DNA of 64,000 nucleotides from Roridomyces roridus (Eukaryota > Basidiomycota > Agaricomycetes > Agaricales > Mycenaceae): positions 62,001 to 126,000 of the forward strand of contig JARKIF010000074.1 in the NCBI GenBank assembly GCA_029378245.1, read 5' to 3'. Shown piece after piece: positions 35,990 through 46,931 of this stretch. The notes beneath the pieces were generated by a model that saw nothing but the letters and a program-made list of their open reading frames with translations, searched no databases and was not told the origin of the DNA. Made by a program: the position numbers and the translations under genes. The stretch's first letter is position 1; every line of letters starts with the position of its first letter.

Positions 35990-37455
35990 ATGACGGACCT
36001 CTTCAGGTCTAATGCCACCGACTTCCAACTTCCTCTTCATCCCTCATGCTTCGGCGACTCTTCCAACACGAGCAGCATCTGCCAGGTGCCTTCAGCTGCC
36101 ATGGTCACCTTCCTTAATATCACCAACGTGAGCAGCTACATCGACGTGTACTGCAATAATCCACCTGCGGATTCTTGCGCATTTGGCTACTGTCCCAACC
36201 CGGACGTCGCGAGTCCCGCGGTGCGGTATTCAAGTGCGTGTCATTCCGCCGCTTTCCGAGTGTCTCTTGCTCAAGTACCAAAGCCTACTTCACCTCCGTT
36301 GTTTCCGCTATCCTGACCCTCTACTCGCCGGATGAGGTCATATCGTCCTTCTACGCCCAGCTGCTTAACGTCTACTCGCTGGTTGCCGCCGCTATCATCG
36401 CCATAGCAGAGCACAACCTCACAAAACTACACAGCGTCGTCGTCCTCACGCTCGCCGCCTCGCCACTCAGTCTCTACCTCGTCTTCTACGTCTTCCGAGA
36501 GTTGTTGGGCAAACAGACGAGACTGCAGGCGGTGTTTGGGCCTGGGCAGTATGTGAATCGGGCGCTGGTGCTGCTTATGGTGCCGATGTGGATTAGCGTC
36601 CTGGTGTTCACGTCGCTGCCTACTATTACGTGGCAGTTTCAGCAAGCTGCGTGTGATTCGTACGTGGTCGTCTTACTCGGATTCCAGTAAACTGACCGTA
36701 CATAGAGTGGTGGCAAATAACCATATCGATTCGCTGTTCTTCCTGCCGTTCATTGTCTTCTTTGTTGTCTTTCCTGAAATCGGCGCGATCATTATTGGAT
36801 CTTTGGTCATCATGTGGGCCGTGGCGATCTTCCGCCTCCGGAAAGTAATCTGGGCCAAAAAGAACAAATGGTTTCCAATAGGCCGTCTATGGTGCGTGTT
36901 TTTCCATATTCCCTTGCTGTGATGCTCACGAGGTATCCAGGCGCAAGGTGGTCAACCAATACCCGTTCATTCAATTCTACTCTGTGATCGCCGTGCCGTC
37001 CGCCTTTTGGATGTTCAACGTCGAAACTGGGATTATTACTCTCTCCCCAAGGGAAGCGTTCCAGGCTACCTATGGACAGGTGTGTCTTCATGATCCTCCG
37101 CCGACACCCTGCATATATGCTGACAACACGTCTGCAGCTCCTAGCCATCTTCGTCACCATCCCGCCCTTCATCTCCCTCTGCATGCTCATCCCCGACCTG
37201 GGGCGGTGGTTCGCAGATTTGACGTGGGTGCGGCTCATCACCGGGCGTAACCTCAAGCCGTACTTGAGCAAGCGCCGTAAGGGGAGCGATCAGTCGGGAC
37301 AGGGGTCACCTTCGATACTTCCGATGCAGGACGATTCCGAGGCGGCCATTGACAAGGTGGGGCTGTTGGCGGAGAAAAGGCGGGGTGATTTGGAGGGGTT
37401 GCCTGCGGGTGTTGAGAGGATAGAGTTGCCGAATTTATCTTATAGTCGTAGTTGA
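35990..37455 (+). CDS. Unrecognised multi-pass membrane protein (triplet copy 2)
   Basis: Same family as the neighbours. Starts MTDLFRSNATDFQLPLHPSC at 35990. The ectodomain has PADSCAFGYCPNPDVASPAV; hydrophobic segments include FYAQLLNVYSLVAAAIIAIA and LIIGS-like helix SLVIMWAVAIFRLRKVIW. It ends in a basic and Ser-rich tail (SKRRKGSDQSGQ), stopping at 37453-37455. Intron content differs from the sister genes: the introns found in copy 1 after PEI and before VIV are missing, and an extra 59-nt intron interrupts YGQLLAIF at about 37080-37138. Potential N-glycosylation sites (NAT, NIT, NVS) occur in the ectodomain. Function is unknown. Confidence 0.78.
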
Positions 37456-38262
37456 GGACTTTGCTTAGATCATATCTTATATAACTGTGTATTGTAAAAA
37501 TTACTAAAAGCGGACAAGGGCGTTGCATTATTGTGTCATGTTTGTATCCCCTTTGATCTCGTTCCGTCATGATCCAGGTCCCTTCTTTCTGATGCACTTT
37601 CCACGGAGCGTCTGTGCTCGATATTTTTTGCAGTGCGCCCTTGGGCATGTCTAACAAAGGTCATCAACCAATGACCGCGTTTCCTGAAGCCTTCGTTGAG
37701 ATGCTTGGCTACTGCATAGCGCCCATTAAAGGCCTCTCATGCATATGATACCAGCTGTACCGCGTCCTAAATTCGCCGTGTTTGGGTGAGAAGAGGAGGA
37801 AGGCCGCTCAACCGAAGGAGGAATCGCGATCGTTGCCGCATTCCAGACACAGATCATCGCGTTGGGATCCGCTAGCCCTCGATTCCCGCAAAATATTTAA
37901 TCCGTGGCATCCTAAATATATTGCCGCCCACTTCAAGGTTCAAGTTGTACTTCCCATGTTTGATCAAAATTGCCAAATTAGGGGTCAAGCGTTCACTTGG
38001 ATGTGCTTGTTTGTGCATGTCCTCCTTGTCTTTCACCACCGCCGCGAAGACAAGAATGACTTCTCCTGCTCCTGGTCCCACCCGGTGCAAGACAAGCGCG
38101 GGCCAGCCCGATTACCCTGGCGGTGTCGCAACTTGACTGCTGTTTCGAGTCGGCGTCTATACTGGACGTGCTATGCGACGCCATTGATACGCTACCCATC
38201 AGCGCCCTGGCCCGTCCTGAAATATAATGCCCATGTCTCTAACACCTCTGCAAGGCGCAAAA
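37456..38262. other. Intergenic with a dispersed repeat
   Basis: About 800 nt. 37900-38100 is a copy of the dispersed repeat seen at 29100-29450 (opposite orientation). A plus-strand frame runs from 37782 into the next gene, but the family start is at 38263, so the upstream part is taken as non-coding. Confidence 0.5.
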
Positions 38263-39718
38263 TGGCCCAAATCTTCCATGGCTCTCCAACGGACTTGCAG
38301 CTTCCTCCGCATCCCTCTTGTTTCGGGTCCGGAAACATGAGTAGTGTTTGCGAGGTCCCTACGGTTGCTATGATGACTTTCCTCAATATTACAAACTCGA
38401 GCGCCTACCTGGACGTGTATTGCAATAATCCCCCGGCGGATTCGTGTGCGTTTGGATACTGTCCAAACTCGGATGTCGCTAGTCCCGCTGTGCGGTACTC
38501 AAGTGCGTGGTGTTACTAAAATTTGTCTCGACGCGTCTCATTCCATTAGCCTACTTTACTTCCATTGTATCGGCCATCCTCACCCTCTACTCACCCGAGG
38601 AAGCGATATCCTCGTTCTACGCCCAACTGCTTAACATCTACTCCCTCGTCGTCGCTGCCATCATCTCAATAGCGGGACACAACCTCACCAAGATGCATAG
38701 CGTCGTCGTCCTCACGCTCGCTGCCTCTCCGCTTAGTCTCTACCTCGTGTTTTACGTCTGCCGCGAGATGTTGGGCAGACAGACGAGACTTAAATCTGTC
38801 TTCGGATCGGGACAGTATTTGAATAGAGCCCTTGTGTTGCTCGCGGTACCACTTTGGTTTAGCGTCCTCGTGTTTACGACTCTCCCGACTGTTACGTGGG
38901 AATTTCAGCAAGCGGCCTGTGATTCGTGAGTGCTCCGTATCCCTACCGAACTATTACTCAACTTACGACAACAGGGTCATCGCAGAAAACCACATTGCCT
39001 CCCTGTTTTTCATGCCATTTATCGTTTTCTTTGCCGTGTACCCCGAGATTGGTAGGTTCGCAGTTTTCCATTTGAACTCCCGGTAATTATTTCGCTGTAA
39101 AGGTGCGATCATTGTGGCATCGTTGTTGCTCATGTGGGTTGTTGCCATCTTCCGGCTGAGGAAGGTAATATGGGCGAAGAACAAGATACTACCGATTGGC
39201 CGGTTATGGTGCGTGCATAATTCCTCTGCTTTGAAACGGACCATGAATGTATTTTGCAGGAGAAAGGTCGTCAATCAGTACCCGTTCATTCAATTCTACA
39301 GCGGTGGGTGACCCTTCTTTCCCTTTGATTTGCTGGCTGAGATTGTGCAGTGATTGCTGTGCCCTCGGCATTCTGGATGTTTAACGTCGAAGTGGGCATT
39401 CGCGATCTCTCGCCGCGAGAACAGTTCGAGGCTACCTACGGACAGCTCCTAGCCATCTTCGTCACCATTCCACCCTTCATCTCGTTCTGCATGCTCGGCC
39501 CAGATCTGGCTTTCTGGTTTGCGGATTTGGCCTGGGTGCGGCTACTGACGGGGAGGCATCTCAAGCCATATTTGAGTAAACGGAAGAAGCCGAGCCAGCA
39601 GGAGTCGGTATTGCCGATGGAGAAGACGTTCAAGGGAGATGAGGATCCGGAGGCGAGTAGGGAGGGATTAGCGGGGAGCGAGACCCCGCCGGTGGTGCTG
39701 GGGGCCATCTACACTTGA
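38263..39718 (+). CDS. Unrecognised multi-pass membrane protein (triplet copy 3)
   Basis: Starts MAQIFHGSPTDLQLPPHPSC at 38263, chosen by homology with the sister genes. The ectodomain has PADSCAFGYCPNSDVASPAV. Helices include FYAQLLNIYSLVVAAIISIA, LTLAASPLSLYLVFYVC, LVLLAVPLWFSVLVFTTL, FFMPFIVFFAVYPEIG and LLLMWVVAIFRLRKVIW. It ends with EDPEASREGLAGSE and stops at TGA 39716-39718. It keeps the introns after PEI and before VIA that copy 2 lacks, and lacks the YGQ intron of copy 2. Most similar to copy 2 in protein but to copy 1 in intron pattern. Function is unknown. Confidence 0.78.
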
Positions 39719-40165
39719 GGCTGCATACATATTAATATTCTGGTATTTATCATAAGCAAAGACGGAATTTCAAGTATGAATGCGAGAGGGTGGTTCAACT
39801 TTGCTCCTCTAGACTAATTTTGACCTGGCATAGCCAGTATATAAGACGAGTTGAACGAGGCAAGCTCTTCACTCATCGAGATGACTTCTATGTCTAGTTA
39901 TTCTCCCCCCACGAAAACCAAATCCAACCAAAAACATTTCACAAAGCCAAACATGATTTGCAACTTGTCCAACCAGATTTATTTTTTACAAGAATTATGG
40001 TTCGGATGCGTGAAAGGAGGGTGAGCATACCGGGTTCGGCCTTCGGGTGTGTGTTGAAGGGAACTTCGCAACCCAAGAAATAATTGTAACTTTGTGAAAT
40101 GGTACTACTACATCTGAATTTCGGCCAAGGCAGCTGTGGTTTCATAGTTATTGTTCGCGTCGACT
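39719..40165. other. Convergent intergenic region
   Basis: About 450 nt between the third membrane-protein gene and the SDR-like gene on the other strand. 3' flanks only; no gene is seen. Confidence 0.5.
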
Positions 40166-41025
40166 CTACGCCTTCTTCCACTGCTCAGCTTTCAAGGTGA
40201 ATCTAACAGAGGTTCAGTAATCGTCGCCTGCAAGACAACTCACGCGAAACGTACCTATAATCCCAGTCTGCCTGGTCTGGCCGAGTAGCCAAGTCAGTGT
40301 AGACCTTAGCGTGCTGCGGACCACTGCTCCAGAATGCCGAGAGAGGGTCGAGGACTCCTCCCGTCTCGGCGTTTACCAGAGAAGCAAAGTAGAATCTGGG
40401 TCCAAGTCAGTCAACCCTATAAAGTGTAGACAATTCGCACTTACCGGAACTTCTCTTTGGCATACGCATGAGCCAGAAGCTCAGCCATCCTCCATTCGTC
40501 CGTCTTGTGCAAAACCCCACTGAAGAACGACGTCTTCCAGAAAGGTTCCCAGGGCGTTGGGTTGCCCGTGATGATGAAGGTCTTCAACGTGTCCTTGTTC
40601 GACTCGGCGCGGAATGCCGCTACCGCCTCTTGAGCGGCAGCGAACACGGAGAGCGCGACAGCAGACATCTCTGTGAACTTGTCCAAAGGGGTGGATAGCG
40701 GGTCGTCGGGAATGGGCGGGGCGGAGAAGACACTTCCTGTATAGAGTTGAATCCACATGTTGGGGAGCGCAAAGTAACGCCTACCGTTGAAAATCACAAC
40801 ACTGGGCGGTCCAAGCTCCTTGTTGACAGAGGCAAACGCCTCCTTGATCGTCTCGGGGCGCGTAATGTCCAGAGCGACGGGGAAGTAGCCGTCTTTCTTG
40901 ACGTCCTCGACGACGGGTTTGCGAGAACCAAGTGCAACTTGGTAACCCTTGGCTTTGAGGGCTGCAGAGGTATGCTGGCCGATGTTGGGACCGGATCCGA
41001 TGATGAATGCAATGAGGCGAGACAT
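40166..41025 (-). CDS. SDR-like oxidoreductase (inverted-duplicate copy 1)
   Basis: Rossmann-fold protein of the short-chain dehydrogenase type. Starts MSRLIAFIIGSGPNIGQHTS at 41025, where GSGPNIG is the nucleotide-binding glycine motif. SRKPVVEDV suggests an NADP-type arginine after strand 2, and VVIFN plus AG (joined across an intron) is the NAG-like motif. Four exons are joined by three short introns; the last exon codes RFTLKAEQWKKA and stops at 40166-40168. The expected Tyr-X3-Lys active site is not found after the FIITGNPTP strand, so it may be an atypical or non-catalytic SDR. Its partner at 55734-56601 is about 90 percent identical by eye. A 1.5-kb insertion lies about 400 nt upstream. 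Confidence 0.85.
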
Positions 41026-41414
41026 GGTGGTAAAGGCGAAGGGGAACTGGGATGGTGTTGACAAAAACGACGAGCTTCGAATTTGTTAAATACATTTCTC
41101 AAGCGGCCTCCCAGGCCTTACCTGATGAAGCATTGAGTAAGATATCGCTTCTGAATGATGATTCATGTCTTTTGAACTTGGAGTCCAAAGGCGGGCTTCC
41201 GCAACTTGGGATCCGAAATGGATGATTCAGCCGCCACCGCTGACTGAGATTGCAGCTGGACCGGCCAGTATGGCCCAGCGCAAGGATCGGGTATCGATTT
41301 TGCATGTTCACAAAGGTCGGTCACTGTCCCACGGCGGCGGGCTGGACCGCGATTTCCCACCAAAGATTGCCCTTGGATTGCCCAGATATCTTGTGGCGTA
41401 GACAGAGAATGACA
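41026..41414 (-). promoter_or_regulatory. Duplicated upstream region of the SDR-like gene
   Basis: On the minus strand this matches 55440-55733 upstream of the partner gene, including GGTGGGAAATCGCGGTCCAG versus GTGGGAAATCACGGTCCAG. It is non-coding. Homology ends at the 41423-42913 insertion and resumes at about 42922. Confidence 0.6.
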
Positions 41415-41422
41415 TTTGTACA

Positions 41423-42913
41423 GGCTCATGGTTTATGTCTGTTGTCAGCGGGGAATATATCAAAATTTATCAAGAGGGAGGAGAGGGAGGAGAGGGGAAA
41501 AAGAGGGGAGACTGTCCATACCATTTGTGAATTTCGCAGCATGTTTCCAGCGCTAATTTTTGCTTCAGCGCTCCTCCAAAAATCGAAATGCAAAAGATAT
41601 CAAGAAATCTGTCTTGGCGGCTGATCCGAAAATACCAAGTTTAACTCGATGGGGTCGACTGCCGTTCTGAGTTAAGCCCCAGCAAATGAGAACCAAGATT
41701 CGTAATTCCGATTCGCCACGAACAGCTCCGTTGTGTTGCGCGTGACGAAATGTGACACGTGCTCTCCCTCAATCCCACCCACTTCGCCAAGCTCGACAAG
41801 CTCACCGCGGTATCACGCTGCCACACATGCAGCCGGTCTCGCTGGGTGGTCTCAGATGGAATTATGATGCTCTGGTGAAGCATCCGCATCGGTGCGTGCC
41901 ATTAGACTCCGATCCTTTGTGGTCGAAAAAATGACATCTTTCAATGTAGCTGACGCTGAACTCCGCTTGAATCCTCCTGTGTCGATTGCACCAGTTTTAA
42001 CCTCGATTCTCAAACGTTTCGGCGCCCCGCCCCGTGTCCAATGATGCTATTCTGACCTCCCAGACACGACGCGCACGTATCTGGCACTCGACCTCGGGCA
42101 CGCGGCACACCAGCCTCGCTCCTCCACCCAGTTCCGCACGCATTTCTCTGGTATTGGTGCACAAACACCTCCACACACCGCTTTATTGGCGACTCTCTCT
42201 TCCAACGCCGCTCAGTACAAGCACTCGGTCACCACACCATTACGTGTACCTCTTCCCCTTCCCCACCGATATTCCCGCGAAACATTCCAGAACGGGCTAT
42301 TCTCTTCGTATCCGACGGCCTCCAAGGATCTGGGTCCCATGGTCCGTCTGGCTGCCGAGCTCTTTCAGCCGTGCGCTACGGGCGTATTTCCATCGACTCG
42401 ACTTGATCAGAGCCAGAGATTGTGCAGTCATAGGCCTCCCACATCCAACTCTCCCAAATACCATGCCCTCCATCTCCGATTCTCCCTCCTCCGCTGACGA
42501 CGGGGCACGCTCTACAGTACTGTGTGTGCTCGGGTGGATTGGTGTTCGGGCCCTGGGCCTGCCCACGAATCAGGGAGCGGGATGAGCAAATTTTCTCATC
42601 CCGTCTCGTTTGCGCGGTGCAGGGCTCGCGGCGTCTCGCGCTCGTCTGCACTCTACTTTGCAGGTTGGTACGGTTCGCCGTGGGTGCATCGGTGCCTTAC
42701 GTGCCTCGTTCAATAGTGATTTTGTATTCGATGATTCAATTAAAAAAAATGTTCTCTTTCTTCCAGCAGGCATTTAAAAGCTCGATGGGATGGCACACAA
42801 TAGAGCAGTCATTGCAGAAGGCGGCTTATCACGGCGGAAGTGATACTCATCAGGGCTTAACGCGAAATCAGTCCCAATTGGGTTAAGCCAACAACAGGCT
42901 TGGCTGATGAGCC
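41423..42913. mobile_element. 1,491-bp insertion with 8-bp target duplication
   Basis: Flanked by the perfect 8-bp direct repeat TTTGTACA (41415-41422 and 42914-42921). The ends are inverted: GGCTCAT at the left and ATGAGCC at the right, followed on both sides by partly matching sequence containing CTGTTGT. Removing the element and one repeat joins two blocks (41026-41414 and 42922-43235) that are contiguous in the mirror locus at 55195-55733. The interior has purine-rich DNA (41460-41515) and GC-rich DNA (42040-42720) with several frames but no transposase. An 8-bp duplication points to a non-autonomous hAT-like element; the ends do not match the 639-bp MITEs. Confidence 0.72.
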
Positions 42914-42921
42914 TTTGTACA

Positions 42922-43235
42922 ATGTTCTCTCACCATTCAATAACGTCAATGTCGACTTTAGCGAGGCCCAGAGGATCGCATGCGCATTTCATTGGAAAGC
43001 GATATCCATCCAACGGTCATTGACACCAAACGATAAGGACCATCTGTTGCGTAGGTGAGACAGGGAGACTAGGATTAGATCCTGGCCGAATTTCAAAATG
43101 TGGAATGTTAGTGGTGGTCGAGGTCTGAGTGCGGGGATCACTGTTTGCCGAAGTGACCGCATCACACATCGCAAACCTAATGCGACTGGCGTTGCCTGGT
43201 TGAGCTCTTTCAAAAGGGAGATTCTCTGATACATA
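42922..43235 (-). repeat. Mirror block upstream of the SDR-like gene
   Basis: On the minus strand this matches 55195-55440 on the plus strand, including CCGTTGGATGGATATCG and GGTTTGCGATGTGTGATGCG. It marks the inverted duplication that also contains the SDR-like and VIT/vWA genes. Non-coding. Confidence 0.65.
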
Positions 43236-43275
43236 AATTACACCATGCAAAGAAGCGAAGAATACAAATCACGAT

Positions 43276-46027
43276 TCAAACAAGCATCCCGATAGCCTTC
43301 TCCTCCCTCTCCTCCACCATCTCCAAACCCAAAATCGTCTCAACAAAAGCACGCGCCTTCTCATATATCGCCTCCCAGGACTCCTTCTCAACGATAGGCC
43401 CGATCTTGGCGCGCAAATACGCCATGGCAATCACAGTTGGGAAAACCTCATCTGGCGACGCAACAAGGTCCAGACGCAGACGAGCTTCATCGGCGCCGAC
43501 ACCGAGCCAAACGAACCTGAGGACATCATCCGAAAAATGGCCGTCGAAATATTGAAGCCTGGCTAGGGCCTCGAGAATCGAGTCCGAGTCGCCACTAACG
43601 TCGGCCGCAGGTTGACCAGCCATGTTCGCCGAGGAGACCGTGGCGCTCCTTTCCGGACGTGAGGCCACTCTGCACCGCCGTGTACCCAAATCTGGTAGAC
43701 GTCCCTCGTTGCTACGCGAGCCTAGTATCAGCGGGCGTGCACGCAAAGGAGTCCTCTCATACAGCCCACACTTGTTGCACACGATCTTCCCCGGATTCAG
43801 AGTCGACCGACGCCAAGAAGGAGGAGATGTGGTGTGGCAGTTGAAACATTGACGGCGGAGAAGCTGCGTGTCTTTGGAAGCAGCGTCATCCAAGTGTTGT
43901 ATTGGCAAAGACGCCGATGGAAGATTTCCTTTCGGCGTTTCAAAGTGATTCGACGGCGAGTCATCGACGACCACAAAAGACGTCTGTGAGGAAGAGATGG
44001 AGTACATGGTCCCCAAACGAGCGATAGATGCATGCACCGTCCGTGCGAGGAGGTCGCAATCGTCAGGCACGGATCTGGCTAAAGCATGTTGACCATCCTC
44101 GAGGTCCTGGATGATCTTCCGCGCAGCGAGAGCATGGAGTACTGGTGCAGAATCCGGCGCATTGGGCAGATTGGACAGGGTGACGGGAACGACTAGGCGG
44201 ATCTCTGTGCCCTCTGCAGTTGCTCCGACGAGGGTTACGGCCTTGGGTACCAGATTATCTAATATGTCATCAGGATCGCGAAGAGAGGAAGTATATCACC
44301 GCATACCTTGGGTAATGCAGTATAAATTGAGACGATTCGCCGGGTTGATGGTTTGTAGCCTGAAGGGAGATTGCTGGATTCGTGAAAGAGGGGGCAGTGC
44401 GACCGGCGGAGGAGGAGGAGGAACAGGTTCCAAGTCGAGTTGTAAGGGATCAAACGTCTCGTCGAACATGCTGAGAACTGTCTTCTCCTTATCAATGTGC
44501 TTGTCCTCCTCACCAGAAACGACCACAAACTCGTCATCGTCTTCTCGCTCTTGGACCACATCCACACCCCAATCGACAGTTATATTCGCCAACAGCGGCG
44601 TCCGCGCAGCTCTCAGCATTCTCGCAATCTTGCCCGTGAAGCTCGTCTCTTCCTCTGTGACCAACACGCATGTCCCATTCCCCACGCGCGCAATACCCTC
44701 ACACATATCCGTCGCAGCCGCACTGCCAATGCCAGGCACCGAAACGCGCAAATACGCGTCCGTGGAACAGCTAGCAACGCCAGTCTTCACCTCCTCCAAA
44801 ACGCTCCCGACATCCCACGCAGCGCCGTCCGTCAGCAAAAAGACACTCGTCGGCCTATCAGTTCTCCTGCTACCGAAACACTGCGCTAGGGCCGCCCGAA
44901 TCTGCGTCCCGCCGTAATTCGCCTGCATCCCATCCACATGTGCCGTGGCCTCGTCAAGGGTTTCTTGATTGTACGTCCTACTCCCCTCCCACAGCATCGT
45001 GCAACTGGAACCAAAGGACGCAATCTGGAAGAGGGTGCCTTGAGCGGGAAGCGAGCGAAGCATCACTACGAGAGCTTTGTGTAGCGCAGCTATGCGCTGC
45101 CCGCGCATGGACCCGCTCCGGTCGACGAGGAAGATAAATTCCTGCCGCGGGATTGCGGGCAGCTTGAAACGCGGAACGACGCTGAGTGCGAGGGCGACGG
45201 TACGGTGGAGGGGATGGATCTCCGCGACGCAGCGCGGGGCGTCGAGGCCTGCGGATCGCATGGTCAAGACAAAGTCACGGTCTAGATCTGATGCAGAGGA
45301 CAGCATGACGCGGGCGTAGTGCGAAAACGGCAGCTCAGCTGCGTCGGGGAGGAAAGGACCTGGTCCCATTTGCAAAGAGATGCTGTGGGATGGGCTGCCT
45401 ATGTGAACAATTGGGGACACGGCCTCTAGATCGACCAGGATATCTAGAAAGGCGGAGGAGGCGGGGATTGAATACGGAATCGGAGAACAGCCAAAGCGTT
45501 GGCAGATACTCATGGGGAGCTGAAAGCGTACAGAATCGTTTTCCTCGTCTTCAGTAAGAACAGTGGCATAGACGAGTTCGATCTGGACTGTTTCTCTTGG
45601 GTGGATGTTCCCCACGGCAATTGAAAACACTGACACAAAGTCAACAAGAGTACTTAAAGGAATGGAATCGAGTCTCACCATCGGGGGTCTGCTGTTCCAC
45701 GAGCGCCGCACCATGTCCTTGAACCAAAGCCGCCTCGTATGTTTCTCTAGCCTCTTTTCTCTCCTGCACGACACCATCGACGCGCGTCCCATCCCCGCGT
45801 ATCATCGCAAACTTGCACACTACAGCGCGTGCGGGGACTGGAAACGTATATGTCGCTTCAAGAGGCCAATTATGCTCGTTCTCATACGTATGTACGAGCG
45901 TGACCTGCGCTGCGAGCTCTTTGATGGTCGCGGAGGCTTGGACACGGAGGAGCGGTAGAAAACCACGGTGATGCAGAGAGAGAGCCATCGTCGGTGGAAG
46001 AGGGGGTGGGCCAAGGTTTTGTTTCAT
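43276..46027 (-). CDS. VIT/vWA protein with an internal GATA-type zinc finger
   Basis: Intracellular VIT plus von Willebrand A architecture, as in inter-alpha-trypsin-inhibitor heavy-chain-like proteins. The VIT domain contains LRVQASATIKELAAQVTLVH and PVPARAVVCKFAMIRGDGTR. The vWA domain contains the MIDAS DRSGSMRG and TDGAAWDVG. A Pro-rich linker (VPPPPPPVALPP) follows. The C-terminal region ALAARKIIQDLEDG precedes a GATA-type finger of spacing CX2CX19CX2C at 43768-43848 (CFNCHTTSPPSWRRS, then CNKCGLYERTPLRARP). A last helical domain ILEALARLQYFDGHFSDDVL ends at 43276-43278. Introns are placed after QQTPD and after ITQ. The start is ATG 46027 or 45988. The paralogues at 49583 and 60495 share all domains except the finger. 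Confidence 0.85.
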
Positions 46028-46931
46028 CGTCACCTGGAGCAGTGCCTCGAGAAGCGTTGGAAACCCGCAGCGGCGACACCCATTCAGATGGGTGTTCGTC
46101 TTTTCAAAAATAGGGCGAGAGACTGGAGGCCTGCAGCTGGCCTGATGCAAGAAAGTCTACATACTCATGAGCCGCGGCCTTCCCACCCTGCCAGCTGCAG
46201 GCCTCCAATCGAAAGCTCAGCGTTATGCCCGGACGGGATAGATTGAGTTTCGTACCTTGTTCAGTGACTGGGTGATCAGAAAAAGAGGTACGGCCGTGTT
46301 TTCAAAGTGTGCATCAAGGCTGAAAGCAAGAGCAGAGGGACCAAAAAGGGAACGATTGGTAGACGACCTACATACCTATTGCTGGAAAACTCCCACCAAT
46401 CAAGTCGTGGCCTTCCCAACCGCCCCTGGAAAAATCCGTCTCATGTCGGACCGGTCGATTTGAGTTTTGCACCTCGTTCAGGCTCCCGTGCGTGTCAAGA
46501 AGAGAGGCAAAACAGGATGCGACGCAGCCATCCACATTGCCCTCTACATACTTTGCAGCCGCGATAAGCGTGCGTGGATGGCTGCGTCGCATCAAGGTCA
46601 CCCCCACTCGGCTGAGATGGTGATCTGCGTTTTGTTCCTTGTTCCGAGTACCGCCCCTGTGAGGTTGCTCGAAAGCGCACCGAGATGCATACAACATCAA
46701 GCAGAGGTTATATTTTTTATGAGACACGAAGCAGCCAAGGAGCAGCTGAAGTAAAGTATAATACTGGGAATAAAGAAAGAAGAGGGTGAGGCGAGGTCGC
46801 AGCTTTTGCATGTACAAGGTGAATATAAAGAAAGGATTGGAGGTAAGGTACGAGACGATACGATACGAGTGAACGAGCGAAACTTGGAGCTTGTTGATCT
46901 GGCAATATGCAGCATGCGAGAGACGGGACAT
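46028..46931. repeat. Two perfect stem-loops in a tandem-like block
   Basis: Stem 1 pairs 46124-46141 with 46190-46207 (TGGAGGCCTGCAGCTGGC and its complement, 18 bp). Stem 2 pairs 46514-46533 with 46572-46591 (20 bp, starting GATGCGACGCAGCC). Both loops contain TCTACATACT followed soon by GCCGCG. A diverged unit without a perfect stem lies between them at about 46360-46490. The rest of this stretch holds the 5' flank of the VIT/vWA gene and the 3' flank of the HMG gene; no gene is supported. Confidence 0.6.

Noticed and set aside
37782..38262. N-terminal extension of triplet copy 3
   Set aside because: The extension is a dispersed repeat and is absent from both sister genes; the start at 38263 aligns with theirs.
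44111..44917. 268-residue frame antisense to the VIT/vWA gene
   Set aside because: Low-complexity Ser/Thr/Arg-rich translation opposite a well-supported vWA domain.
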